Source: Galaxea fascicularis | Lineage: Eukaryota; Cnidaria; Anthozoa; Scleractinia; Euphylliidae | Direction: 5' to 3' | NCBI GenBank assembly: GCA_948470475.1 | Contig: OX419337.1 | Span: 24,287,291 to 24,351,290 of the forward strand | Length of the DNA stretch: 64,000 nt | Part shown: one piece after another, positions 1 through 17,500 of the stretch | Numbering within the stretch: position 1 is the first letter of the stretch | How the letters are laid out: every line of letters begins with the position of its first letter | The notes under the pieces: generated by a model | What the model saw: only the letters and a program-made list of their open reading frames with translations | What the model was told of the DNA's origin: nothing | Databases searched by the model: none | Program-made: the position numbers and the translations under genes

Positions 1-1050
1 TCAACCAACTCCTTGAGTACTTTTCATCATGGTATCGTCTTAAGAAACTCGTTGCTTGGATTTTGCGCTATCGGGAGAAGCTGAAGCAGTCATCCAAAAG
101 ACGTAGAGAAGGACTGGCACTAGTACAAGACTTCCCTGAAGACAGGACGTACGACCCTTTTAGTGTAGACGAGATCGACAGAGCTGAAAGGGAAATTCTC
201 AAATTCGTCCAACGACAAAGTTTCGAAGAAGAGTTATCACGGCTCAAAGAGCAAGATGGAGTAAACGGAAGCAGCGTCTTGAAAAGTGTTAAGGAGAGGA
301 AACCGCTAATTAAGAAAACGAGTGCGATCTACAAGCTTGATCCAATGAAAGTTGGCGGTCTGCTGTACGTCGGTGGGCGTTTGAGACAAGCATCATTTCC
401 ATACCCCGCGAAGCACCAAATTATCCTGCCAAATAAGCACCATGTCGTGGATTTGATTGTGCGCTACTACCACTTGATGTCTGGTCATTCGGGTCTAGAG
501 CATGTGTTATCCATGGTTCGAGGAAAGTTTTGGATTCCCAAAGCAAGGACGGCTGTAAGGAAGGTTGTCATCGACTGTTTCGACTGCAAAAGAAGGCAAG
601 CCCCGCTAGGAAAGCAGAAAACAGCAGACCTGTCACTAAAGTGTCAGATGATCCGAAAGATTTAGAGGCCCTTACGCCAAATCATTTGCTTTTACTCCGT
701 TCAGGTCCATCACTACCACCTGGGTTTTTCCAGAAGGATGAAATATACTCTCGCAAGCGGTGGCGACAGATCCAGTACTTGGCGGACATATTTTGGCGAA
801 GGTGGATCAAGGAGTACCTCCCATCCCTTCAAGAAAGACAAAAATGGAATTGACCCAGGAGGAATTTCGTCATTGGCGACATCGTCTTAGTGGCTGATGT
901 GAATTGTCCGCGAAGCTGCTGGCCGCTTGCCCGTATCGTGGATGTTCAACGAAATAACACAGACGGCTTCGTTCGAAGAGTAACGGTGAAAACCAAGACA
1001 TCAACCCTGCAGCGACCCATTGACAAAATTATATTACTCGAATCCGCTTA
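1..1050 (+). mobile_element. BEL/Pao-type LTR retrotransposon, 3' end of pol, decayed
   Basis: The frame is open from the first bases of the window to 665, so the element continues upstream. Residues from about 110 onward carry the integrase-type zinc-binding segment (GHSGLEHVL, then a CFDCKRRQA cysteine pair). A second frame, about 600-853, has the [12 protein letters not shown] and [17 protein letters not shown] signatures of the DUF5641 C-terminal region of BEL/Pao integrases. Its continuation (GDIVLVAD, WPLARIVDV) runs from about 869 to 1050 in yet another frame. The catalytic integrase core that should separate these parts is absent and the frame shifts at least twice, so this is an internally deleted, dead copy. 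It lies upstream of, and in the same direction as, the DPP exons, so it probably sits in an intron of that gene. The family call is from remembered motifs. Confidence 0.85.
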
Positions 1051-1086
1051 GATGTTCCTTTACCGATTCGAGTCCTAGGAGGTGAA

Positions 1087-1678
1087 TGTCGCGTGGAACT
1101 GCTTCAACTGCAAGCCTGTTTAGGTCAAGCACTTGTTTACAGAACTCAGAGGGTATCCCTCTTTTGAACACAACAAGTCTGAACAAAGCTAGTAGCGAAC
1201 AACGCGCTCTATATAGCTTTCTTTTATCGTAATTAAATAAGCACGCAGCGAACGTGATCTCATTATTTTGTTATAAATGCTTTGTGCTGTCGCATTTAGG
1301 GGCCGGTGTAACATTCTTGCGTTGCTTTCTATTGTTTGTATTCCTAGTGCGATCATGATGTCCCTACGGGTCAAGTAATTTACATTTTCGCTTTTCGCGC
1401 GTATTTATATGCAATTGTTAGCTACGGTTTGATCATTTTTTAGAAATAGCTACAAACCCGTTAGAGCAAGTTGCTATTGCGTTGTGTATCCAGGATCTGT
1501 TCGTTTCCTAGCTGTTCATTCTGGTGGAATTTCTGTAAGTCGCGAATGCTATGGTTTTTCTGGTTTTTGTCGAGTTTCCTTCACTTATCACTGTTGTTTA
1601 TTTTCTATTTGCTTATCATTTCTTCTAGTCAAACTCGTCTTCGTGAAAACAAATAAAGTCTACGATGTTTGAAGTACA
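1087..1678 (+). repeat. Probable 3' LTR of the BEL/Pao element
   Basis: The pol frame ends near 1050. A purine-rich tract (AGGAGGTGAA, 1077-1086) is followed at 1087 by TGTCGCG, as expected for a polypurine tract next to an LTR. The interval holds a TATA-like CTATATAG near 1209 and an AATAAA at 1652-1657, and could end at ACA 1676-1678. The 5' LTR is outside the window, so both borders are inferred from TG...CA ends only. Confidence 0.4.
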
Positions 1679-1856
1679 GAACCAGTCTGATTTCGGCTCG
1701 ATCAATGTCATGGCGAAATAGCGATAACAATGAGTGACTCAACAATATTGCAGTTTTTAAATTTGTTGGAAATATCAACAACATCTCATGTATAAATTGT
1801 CTAAAATATAAAAACGGCATTGATTAAATGCGATAATTCAATACTATTGTTTGCAG

Positions 1857-7190
<5,334 letters not shown>

Positions 7191-7579
7191 TACGAAAGAA
7201 ATATACAACTGAGTTAAACGTAGAGTACTTCATAACAAAAGTTGATATTCCCCACCCTACAAACTGAGTCGGGGGTTGTAGGTTTGATTGGGTGAACGAT
7301 AGATGACAAGCATGTTTCGCTATTTCGTAGCCTCTAAAATAGCTGTCGTCAAAATTATTTTAACGAAAACGATTTTCCCACCACGACAGACTACAGTCTA
7401 CTACTACCATTTTTAAGGGTTTAATGTCTACCAAACGATTTTTCAACCCCCATTTTTGGCAAGTTTCCTCTTAGTTTTTGGAGTGGGGAAATGTTTATTT
7501 TCTGTAACCGCAAGTTCAAACGTAAACTGCAAAAGAAAGCATCATTGAGCACTTTTCATTGAGTGTCAAAATCAAACCC

Positions 7580-7755
7580 AAAATAATTACCCTGACCAAT
7601 CACAACAGACGTAAACGTAGTTATCAACCAATAAGAATTTGTATTTTCGTGGGAAAATACCTGCGAACTCGCTACGATTAGTTTTTGTTTTACTTCTTAT
7701 CTGTTTAGAAAGTGGCGTGAGCCAAAAGGGGAGCAAACAGGAATTACATTTTGGC
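7580..7755 (+). repeat. CCAAT-rich dispersed repeat, copy 2
   Basis: Begins ATTACCCTGACCAATCACAA, followed by AGACGTAAAC, AACCAATAAGAATT and GAAAGTGGCGTGAG. This is the same family and order as the copy at 8158-8355, only 400 bp away. It lies downstream of the DPP distal last exon. Confidence 0.7.
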
Positions 7756-8157
7756 ACTCAAAACGACTCCATCCCATGGAATTCACTTTTCAAACTGATG
7801 CTGGTTTTTGCCTTTGGTCATGTATTCCGCCCGGAATAATTTAGGGCATTTTCTTTGCCCTTTGAAAGCTCTTCTGGTAAGAGTTTTAGTTCATTTATGG
7901 GTTTTAATTTTGCTTCTTTGCTTTTCTGAAGTGAAGTTGAGGTGAAGTTGCCCAAAAATTTTTGTCAAAATAAATATTAGCAGTTAAACTTTAAGAGGAA
8001 TCAAATAGAAGTTAATCTTCGGGCAATTAAAAGTTTGAAATTTATCGTAATTAAGATTTAGTCCATTGTCATTGTTATTTGTACGTTTAGCTTGGTTGAA
8101 CCTTGCTTTAAGTTATGTTTAGAACCATCTTCAAATGAGTGTCTCACAACCCCAGCC

Positions 8158-8355
8158 AAGGTAATTACCGTCACCAATCACAACAGACGTAAACAACACA
8201 ATAAACCAATCAGAATTCGAGGTTATTCATTTTAAGCGGCGCTAAGCGCGGGAAAATGCGCTTGAACAAGTAGTGATGATGAGTTTTGATTTTGCTTCTC
8301 ATTGGTTGAGAAAGTGGCGCGAGTTTTTCAACCAATCACAGAGTGAAGTAAAGAA
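8158..8355 (+). repeat. CCAAT-rich dispersed repeat, copy 3 (best preserved)
   Basis: Carries CACCAATCACAACAGACG, AAACCAATCAGAATTCG, GGCGCTAAGCGCGGGAAAA, CATTGGTTGAGAAAGTGGCG and CAACCAATCACAGAG in that order. Four CCAAT boxes in about 190 bp. No coding potential. The CCAAT boxes at both ends face each other in opposite orientation. Confidence 0.75.
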
Positions 8356-8380
8356 AAACCGGAGCAAACGCGAATCACTC

Positions 8381-8732
8381 CGGTTGTTTACCATTTACCC
8401 CCAAACTTCGGAAATTTCGGATGGAATGTAAATGGGAAGACTATTTTTTTCTTCCCGAACGGAAATTTCCACGGAAGAACGGGATTTCTTGAAAGGTAGT
8501 CCAAAATTTCCAACCGGAATTTCCGAACGGAAAATGTATGTACCATTTGCGATTTTCACTAGTTCCAAGTCCTACTACTCCAATTTTGATGCGTGTCACG
8601 TGTTATTTAGTAGGAGTTGTGCAAATGGTACTTGCCAATCCTGAACGGAATTTTTCATTGGGGATTTTTGCTTACCATTTGTACAAACCGTCGGCCAACC
8701 GGTTTTCCCATGTAAATGGTAAAGAACCTCCG
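8381..8732. repeat. Non-autonomous TIR element
   Basis: The left end CGGTTGTTTACCATTTAC is matched in reverse by GTAAATGGTAAAGAACCTCCG at the right end. The interior repeats GGAAATTTC/GAACGGAAATT motifs on both strands. No transposase is encoded. It directly follows the CCAAT-rich copy 3. Confidence 0.6.
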
Positions 8733-10181
8733 ACACTCAATTAAAAATAACGCTGTGGTCTTCTGACGTAATTTAAGAGTCATTTAAGGAAATGATATTA
8801 AGACACTCAATTTAAATTTACTATGTTGCGCCATTTGAATGGAATCTATTTTTCGGACGAAAGAAATGATTGCAATTGAAGTTTACATGTTTTCAATGTT
8901 CTTACGAGGAAAGTGTTGAACGTTTTTAAGTTGAACTATAAATTTACAGGTTCCTGGCACCATCGCACTGTAATGATTAGAATCAAGTTTCTCCTAACAA
9001 TCTCACTACTTAATCAAACACAGTTCATGAGAATAAAAGATGATGACCAAAGACAAAATGTCTTGATGTGTAAACAAATTCTCCCGAAGTAATAGTGTAA
9101 TAGCGATTTTTCTACAGAAGGTAAGGTTTCCGGGAATTTAAAACCTTGAGCCTACATCACGAATGAATTTTTATGACCCTTTTTGGAGTGCGAGTCCTCT
9201 CCTCTAAACGTTTTTTCATTGTTTAGTAAGCCAAACTACCACGTCGTGATGTCACGCATCAAATGGCTGAAAGTCTTATCCAATTTGACGCTTTCCTTTT
9301 TTGGAGTCATTCTCTATTATGGCCTTTCTCAAATAACTTCTACTTCAAGGCATTTGGTGATTTGTTTCTTGGCAGAATGACTGGTTCTATCAGGGACAGA
9401 CTTGACATTCGTCAGTATTTAAATCCTGAAACGTTTTTTGTGAAAGTTTCCAAGGAGAAGCGATGGCGGAGCTCTCTCCCACTGACTCGATCCTTTTTCT
9501 TAAATTTCTGTTTCTTGGTAGACTGCACAGTTATAGAGGCATCTACAGCATGACTGAAAGAAAGCTCTTCCATGTGAAGACTGCTTACGAAGGAAATTAA
9601 AAGAAAATCACTTTATTTGAGCGTCGAAAGAAAGAAAGGAGATCAAAGCAAAAGGCGATATTCAGGGTGCAAGCACAAAAGGAAGCCATTTCAAAGTCAA
9701 CTGTCATGAACAAGCCAATGAAAATCGAGCTGAGAGTTAAAACCAGGCGCTTGATTTGATTTTGGTTGCTGCAAAGAAAACTGTAACACTTGTAACAGTT
9801 TTGTAGCAAATTAACTTAAGTTACTGTTTTTTAGCACAAATTTTATTTGCTGCTGGTTGTGGCATCCTTAAAGTTCTTAAGGTGGCTCAAAACAGTTTCC
9901 AGCACTTTCCAATACGTAGATTTTGATGGGTCATTATTATCACTCTTTATCAGTTGATGCTATAATCATGGTATCAAAATACTGCCCAATCATTTGTGAA
10001 TACGTTGGTATAATTATGTGACACTATAGTTTACCATAGCAACACTGTGACCTGCTAAAAACACCCTTAATTTCAGCTTTAAGTGCTTATATTTCAAAAA
10101 CGGCACGGTGAAATTTTTCTTATTATAGAATTTTGATAAGCAGAATGAGATGCAACTTTTCGCAAAATTTAAATAAATTCC
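8733..10181. other. Intergenic stretch without a recognisable gene
   Basis: Only short, T-rich open frames without protein character occur here, on either strand. A TTAAGGTGGCTC motif near 9880 resembles the arm of the palindrome at 10182-10245. I see no RNA gene. Confidence 0.6.
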
Positions 10182-10245
10182 GTACATGGGGTTCGGAGCC
10201 ACCTTAAATTTTCGAAAATTTAAGGTGGCTCTGAACCCCATGTAC
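10182..10245. repeat. Loopless 64-bp palindrome
   Basis: Two 32-nt arms meet with no spacer (AAATTTTCGAAAATTT at the centre) and differ at one base. The outer arm reads GTACATGGGGTTCGGAGCC. It is probably the fused termini of a DNA element or a fold-back MITE. Confidence 0.85.
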
Positions 10246-10423
10246 AAAATATTCTCTACATACTTTATTCAGCCAACTAGATGCTAACATTGAAGGAAAA
10301 TAGATGAATAATTAAAATGGCTTCCTTTAACCAGTCTGCCTAAGTGACGTTTTCCATTTTTATCAAACTGAGAGGTCTTTGAAAGCTGATCCTTTTAAAC
10401 AAGTTTCCACATTAAAGCTGATT

Positions 10424-10578
10424 AGGTGGATTCATACTAGACATTTCAAGTGCACTTGAATTTTGGTTGTGTAGTAAAGTGTACTTGAGATGAACATGTG
10501 TGAACAGTTGTCATTTCACTTGACTGATCATACTTAGTTGCAACAGAAACATCAAAGTACCGAAGTGCACTCTCAAGT

Positions 10579-10611
<33 letters not shown>
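10424..10611. repeat. MITE with ~35-bp TIRs
   Basis: Left end AGGTGGATTCATACTAGACA, then TCAAGTGCACTTGA. The right end is the complement (AAGTGCACTTGAGGGTCTAG, then TGAACCCACCT). The interior has further AAGTGCACT and ACTTGAGAT copies. No coding capacity. Confidence 0.75.
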
Positions 10612-10614
<3 letters not shown>

Positions 10615-11159
10615 GCATTATTTATTACATATAAAGGAATGCATTGGTCTTTATCACAGTCTTCATTGTCTCTACAGTATAGTACATTACTTTATTATTA
10701 GCATCGGTTTGCAATATTTAGGCATCATAGAGTGCATAGTAAGCTAGTGACTTTTATCATCCCCATTCTTCCATCACCACTCTCCTTTCTTTTCTAAAAG
10801 AAACAAAACAAAATACTGAAACCATTAAAAAAGCATTTTCATTCTAATCTGGGTAAGGGTTAGAGGCTTCCTTTAATTTCATTTTTGTGTGGATTTTGCA
10901 AAACAAATTACCTTATTTAAAGAAATTGTTATAGGCCAAACTCACACATTCCTGTTAACTGACAAATGACAACAAACCACAAACTGCGTTTTCATTGTTC
11001 AGCTCAGGGTTCTCCTTAATGCAGGTGACAGGCGATTTTTGCTCACCATAAATAAGAAATCTGCCTGCAAGGCTGATTTTTACTAGCATCTTTGTTACAC
11101 ACTTCAAGGGGACGGTAATAAATCAGGTGCCAAATTTTTATTTTGAAGACTTGTTGTTA

Positions 11160-14100
11160 CTATTCCCAAATAAAAAAGGCCGCAAACAAAGCCCAACTCA
11201 GAAGTGTGACATGAGGTATAACAATGTACAACAAAAGGATGCTCCATACAGTGTACTTCTTTAAGTTCCTATGAATAAATGTCCACCAACCTTCAGTATC
11301 CCTTACGTTCTTTCGTCTGGTGTCATTTTCACTTTCAAGCCCTTTTAAAAATTGCACAAATACACCTATCGGCTTCACAAGGGAAGTTTTCTTGAAGGCT
11401 GAAAAGCAAAACTGCATTTAAAATGGTACTTAATACTTTCATTTATACGTGCAACAAGGAACTTGAATTGAAGTAACAGACTAAGATAAACTGGGCTATG
11501 AAAGGCCTTATTCAGTAAAATTATTACTTTTCTTATGATTGCTTTCTTATGAAATCAATCACATTTAGAATGGCTCTGCAGGGACCTCCACGTCTTGCCA
11601 TTTGATGGTCAACTGTTGGCCATTTGGTGGCTGACTGCCTTCAAGTACCTTAATAGCAATCATTGTCATTGAGTATCTCAATCATTACCTGGAATTTTTT
11701 TCTTTTCTTCCTCAATCATGTCAGAGGAATTCTTTTCATGTTCATCAATTTCATCGCACAGTTGGCTGCAAATTAAGAACAAAAACTTCTCATCCTCTTC
11801 CAACTATTGCACAATAATTTCTGTGATGCCACCCAGTTGACTCAAGTGGTCACTGGACTGCTGAGTGTTCAAAACCAGACTGGACCAATAACCAGGATCG
11901 TGGGATAAGCAAGGTGGGGTCATTGCCAGATCAAGCTGGGAGAGACCCCATAGCTCTCCAGATGTGCTCTGTGATTGGAGAATGAAACAACAGCTGACAT
12001 AACACAAACAATACCCCTGGCTCTGATAACAAAGGAAGCTACGGGTCATAGGCACCAATAGAGGTCTGGAAGAGCTACAGGATTACTCCAAGCTGGCTAT
12101 ATGCTTCAATTCAGAGAAGAGCACCACTGAGTGGTGGCATTATGTCTTGTCTCCACCTCCACGCACACAACTTTATGGGGATTATCCCTAAGTACTGTGG
12201 TCCACAGGTTGAATGGAGGCTGGGTGATGGTCAACCACATGTCCCAGCAAAAGCCTCAGTTGATCCCCAAAACCAAACTGAATTTTTTCTTCTCTCCCTC
12301 ATCCTGCATCAACAAAACGTCCTCACTCTCCTTGTGTCTACATAGGACATCCTTGATTCCACCCCTGGGGTTACTTATTTGGATGTCAAAAATACAATGG
12401 AACCTTATTAATATGACCACCACTGGGCTATTTTGGTTGTATTAACAGATTTTTCAAATAAGAAAATTAAAGGGCTTTTGCAGGTTGGGCCAGGAAAAAG
12501 TGGTGGTAACAACGGGGTGGTCGTAAGGCAGAGTTCTACTGCATATTATAGCATGGATCTGATATAACCAAAAGGGAGTCAAGGTATTACTGGATATTGA
12601 TCCACCTATGGTAAAGTCCTCAACATTGCTATGCCTGGTAATACACAAGTGCTAGAACATAACCCTTAAAACAACACTACAGAAATCCTTCAGCTTTTTT
12701 TCAAACCTGATGGTTGGAACTGCAAATGGATCGAAGGTATCCACATCTTTCATGCTGATTGGTACACATACACGACCTGTCACAAAATAACAAATCAATA
12801 AACATTATCTTTTTCCCTAATACCTTAGTCAATGTCTCTCAAAACCATTTTTTATCAAAGTTAATAAGTTCAGTCAGCCTCCACCAATGAAAATTGGTAG
12901 CAATAGTCCTCTATTAGAGTGAATCAAGGATTGTGAGCTGAGTGTGGTTCATATAGAGAGCAAACCCACTGACATAGCACAACACCCTCTCTCTCATTAG
13001 CATTACATGGATTCTCTTTGAAATTTCCACTTGATAGTGGTTTCCACTTGATTTCCACTTGATAGTGGTTATTTTCCCTCAGCATGGAGAGAAGCCTTAG
13101 TTTTGCCAACTCTTAAGAAGGCTGGTCTTGACACTGTTTTCAAGAATTACCGGCCTGTAAGCAATCTTTCCTTCATTTCAAAAGTAACTGAAAGAGCTGT
13201 GTTTATACAAATTGACAATCATATGAAAAAACACGATCTTTACCCTTCGCTACAATCTGCGTATAGAAAGAACCATAGTACAGAAACGGCACTTTTGAAA
13301 GTTACTAACGATATTCTGATGAAAATGAATTCTCAGCATGCTGTTCTCCTTGTCTTATTAGACTTGAGTGCAGCCTTCGATACAGTCGATCACAGTTTAC
13401 TTCTGCGTAGACTTCAAACTTCATTTGGAATTTCTGGAGCACCATTAGATTGGTTTACCTCGTACTTGATGGCCAGAAGACAACGTATTTCTATTCCTGG
13501 TGCCCTCTCTGACGGTTGCTCTGTTGATTGGGGTGTTCCACAAGGATCCTGTCTAGGTCCCCTATTATATATCATCTACTCTTCGAAACTATTCCATGTA
13601 ATTGAAAGACATCTTCCAAACTCTCATTGCTATGCGGATGATTCGCAATTATATATTTCCTTCAGGCCTGACGTGTTTTCTAACCAACAAGATGCTACAT
13701 TTGCCATGCAAAGTTGTATAAAGGACATACGCTTGTGGATGGAACATATGACAAACTCCTTCTCAATGATGAAAAAACGGAATTTCTTATCATAGGAACT
13801 CGACAACAGTTAACTAAAGTTGATATTTCTTCGATTACCGTGGGCGACTCTGATGTAATGAGATCATCAGTTGTGAAAAATCTCGGTGTTTTTATTGACG
13901 ACAAGCTGTCGATGAACTCCCACGTAAACAAAATTTGTAATACATCATTCTATTATCTTCATAACATTATGAGAATAAGAAAACATTTATCGCGTAAATC
14001 CACCGAGACCTTAATTCATGCGTTTGTGTCAAGCCGATTAGATTACTGTAACAGCTTACTCTACGGACTTCCACAAGTACAAATTGAAAAGTTACAAAGA

Positions 14101-14541
14101 GTTCAGAATGCAGCTGCAAGACTAATTTTCAAGGAACCAAAGTTCAGTCATATCACACCAGTCTTATATCAGCTTCACTGGCTTCCAATTAAGTACCGCA
14201 TTGAATTTAAAATTCTGCTCTTTGCCTTTAAAGCTATTCACGGCATGGCACCTGATTATATCTGTAAATTGATCAGTCGGAAATCATCAACTAGATATCT
14301 ACTCAGATCTAGCGAAAGAATTATGCTTGAGATTCCTAGTGGCAAGATACTCTCAACACTTGGAGGAAGAGCTTTTTGTTACGCAGCCCCGAAGCTTTGG
14401 AACAATCTGCCCTGTAATATATCTAGCCTGGACTCTCTTTCAAGTTTTAAATGCCATCTCAAAACATATCTTTTTAAACAAGCTTTTAATTTGTAATTCT
14501 TATACATTTTAATTCGTCAAATATTTATTGTTTACCTTGTA

Positions 14542-14582
<41 letters not shown>

Positions 14583-17500
14583 CTATACATTAATTTATTT
14601 TTAATCATAACTGCTTGTAATTTTATTTATTTTTATTCATTTTATTGAATTGTAAAGCGCATTTGATCATGTTCGGCATGAAAAGTGCGCTATATAAGTC
14701 TCAATTATTATTATTATTATTAAAGCTTAATGTGGATGTGAATAGAATCTAAAATTTGATTACCATGAAGCATAACCATACCATACCCCTACTGTGTTTA
14801 AAATCTCAGACTGGACCAGTTCAATCACTGGCCACATCTCCTTCACCTTCACAAAGGGAAAAGTTAAGTATGTACCTGTCTTGGGATGAACACAGAATGG
14901 ACTCTTGAGCAAGTGATTCAGACCCTTTGTCACATTCACGTCAAGACGAGGAAAGCAATACTGAAACATTATCTCATCTTTGGTTTCTGTTTTCTGTGAA
15001 AAGATTGAAACATAATTAGCAATATTACAAATGAATTACTCATACCATTCTCATATTGTACTGTAATTTGGTGGGAAGAAACAAATGGTGTGAACAGTCC
15101 TATCTTACTAAAAGGTGCAAGATCTGATCTGCTATGTTACCGTTTATTACACCTTGCAATTAACCATTAATCAAAAGTATTCTTGAATAATAGGCAACAC
15201 ACGCTGAGTATTTTAATTGTCAATGGGCTATCACATTTAACGAGCCAAAAGAATGTTGAGATCAAAGGAAAACCAAAAATAGTTAATAATCATAGCAAAT
15301 TATCACCCTGGTCAGGTGATAGAACAATGAAATCTAACCTGACTATTGTCCAGTTTAACTTCAAGCTCATCCCATCTCTGCATTGAGGTCTTTTTTGTTT
15401 TGGACCAGGATGAATTCAGCTCATTTCGTATAGCTTACAATTGTTGAGGAACCATTTTGATATTTGAAATATTCAAGATAAGAGGCTGCAGGTACTCTAC
15501 ACTCAGGCCAACTGCATTATTCCACTTTGAGTAAACAGTTCTGTTGAAGAGGCTTTTTGTTAGTGTGACAGAGAATGCACGGGTCTAGAATTTAATACGT
15601 ATTTTACAATAATTGAATACTTATTAAATACTAGACCCAGAGGAATTATTCCTCTCCGCCAATAAGGAAGATTTATTCCTTTAAAACTGTAGTACCATGA
15701 GCTCGACATCATTCAAGGTTATGCATGCCCTGGAAATTCACAACATCAAGACAAAACTATAATAAAACAGAGCCTATTCCTTAACTTATGGCCTTACAAT
15801 AATATTAAGGTACAGTGCTGGCCAGAGGGTAGCAGCATTTAGACACAGAGGTTTCTATAATGAAGGACCCTTCATTTACCGTTGATTACTCACACTGATT
15901 AACCACCGGTCTGGTCTTGAACAAACAATTAATTTTGATTTCAAGCGTCAATCTGACTTGCATTGGTTTGGTATAAGAGTTACATGCAAATAACCAGTTG
16001 GTAGATCATTCACTTCTTGGCTTGATTGTACCTCGGCAAGGTCAGTGAACGGCCTGAGAATACCTTAACCTTTTCTTTGAATTTGAAGCATAAATATGAC
16101 AAGAATGTAGACTTTAGTTATTACAGGATTGAAGGATACATTCAGGTACAAGAGCAAGCACACCATCCCATCTTTCTTTACAGGACAGGATGTCTTGTTT
16201 GTCAATTACAAGGTCAACAAAGTGTGCCTTGAGAACATCTAATGATTTTCTGAAATGAAAGGCAACTTGTCAGAAAATTGAAGTGGAAAAAAGTCATAGT
16301 ACCGGTAATAATGATGACAAAACTATCTTTAGTACATGTAATTTCAGTGATGATGATGGATTTACTCTCACAAAGGGCTAATAATCTAAATGTCATTTTT
16401 AAAATTTCCTGTACTCTGTTGATAAGACCAAATTTTTGTGTACAACTTCCCCACCAACACAGCATTGCAGTTTCTTTAGAAACTACTCCCTTTAGTCGTG
16501 AGTAATATTAAAACTGGGCTGAGTATTTTTTCACTATATCTTTTGGTAACAACTCTGGATGCACAGATAACACAATACAACATCCATCTTTGTCAATGCT
16601 GTTGGAATGTTATATTCTAGCAAAAACCACTAATTTCCAGTAGTACTGACAAAATCAGTGCTCAACTTTCATTGATGTTGTTTTAATTTTACATACCTAA
16701 TATAAGGATGATAAGGGCTACGAAGATTGACCTTTTTAATTTGATTCTCACCTCCCTATAAAAAAAATTCAAGGATCAGTGTCAATATCTGGGCAACTGC
16801 GCACCCATCCCTCCCCTAACCTAACATTAACACTAACTTATTAACTTATTACAACATGTTGGGTTAGGGGAGGGGTAGGTGCATGGTTAGATCAATGTCA
16901 GTATCTGGGCAACTGCGCACACACCCCTCCCCTAACCTAACACTAACTTATTATAACTTGTTGGGTTAGGGGAGGGGTAGGTGCACGGTTAGATCAGTGT
17001 CAGTACCTGGACAACTGCGCACCCACCCCTCCCCCAAGCCAACATTAACACTAACTTATTAACTTATTATAACATGTAGGGTTAGGGGAGGGGTCAGTGC
17101 GCAGTTGCCCAGAGACTGACATTGATCCAAATTCAAAACATAAGCACCAGTATAAAGTCAATTTCTGTGCAAATAAGGTACAGAAAGTTAGGAACTTACA
17201 GCCATGGCATAGTAGTTCCCTGAAGTCTTGTCTAAGCAGTGTGGTTATCATTATAATAGTATTACCTTAATGACACTTAGATATTCTGCCACAGCTGACC
17301 GAGCATTCTGGGAGAGTTTTCGTGCTGAAGCATCACACACCCAACAATGCACACCACGGCGACCACTGTACACCCACAATCTGTGTTGAAACCCAAAATC
17401 CCCTGCAACAGAACACAGCAGTAGTCTATATACCAGGAATGCAACTGTGATCTCTCGTGCGAAAATGTACACATGTGAACACATGCAAACATACTTATAC

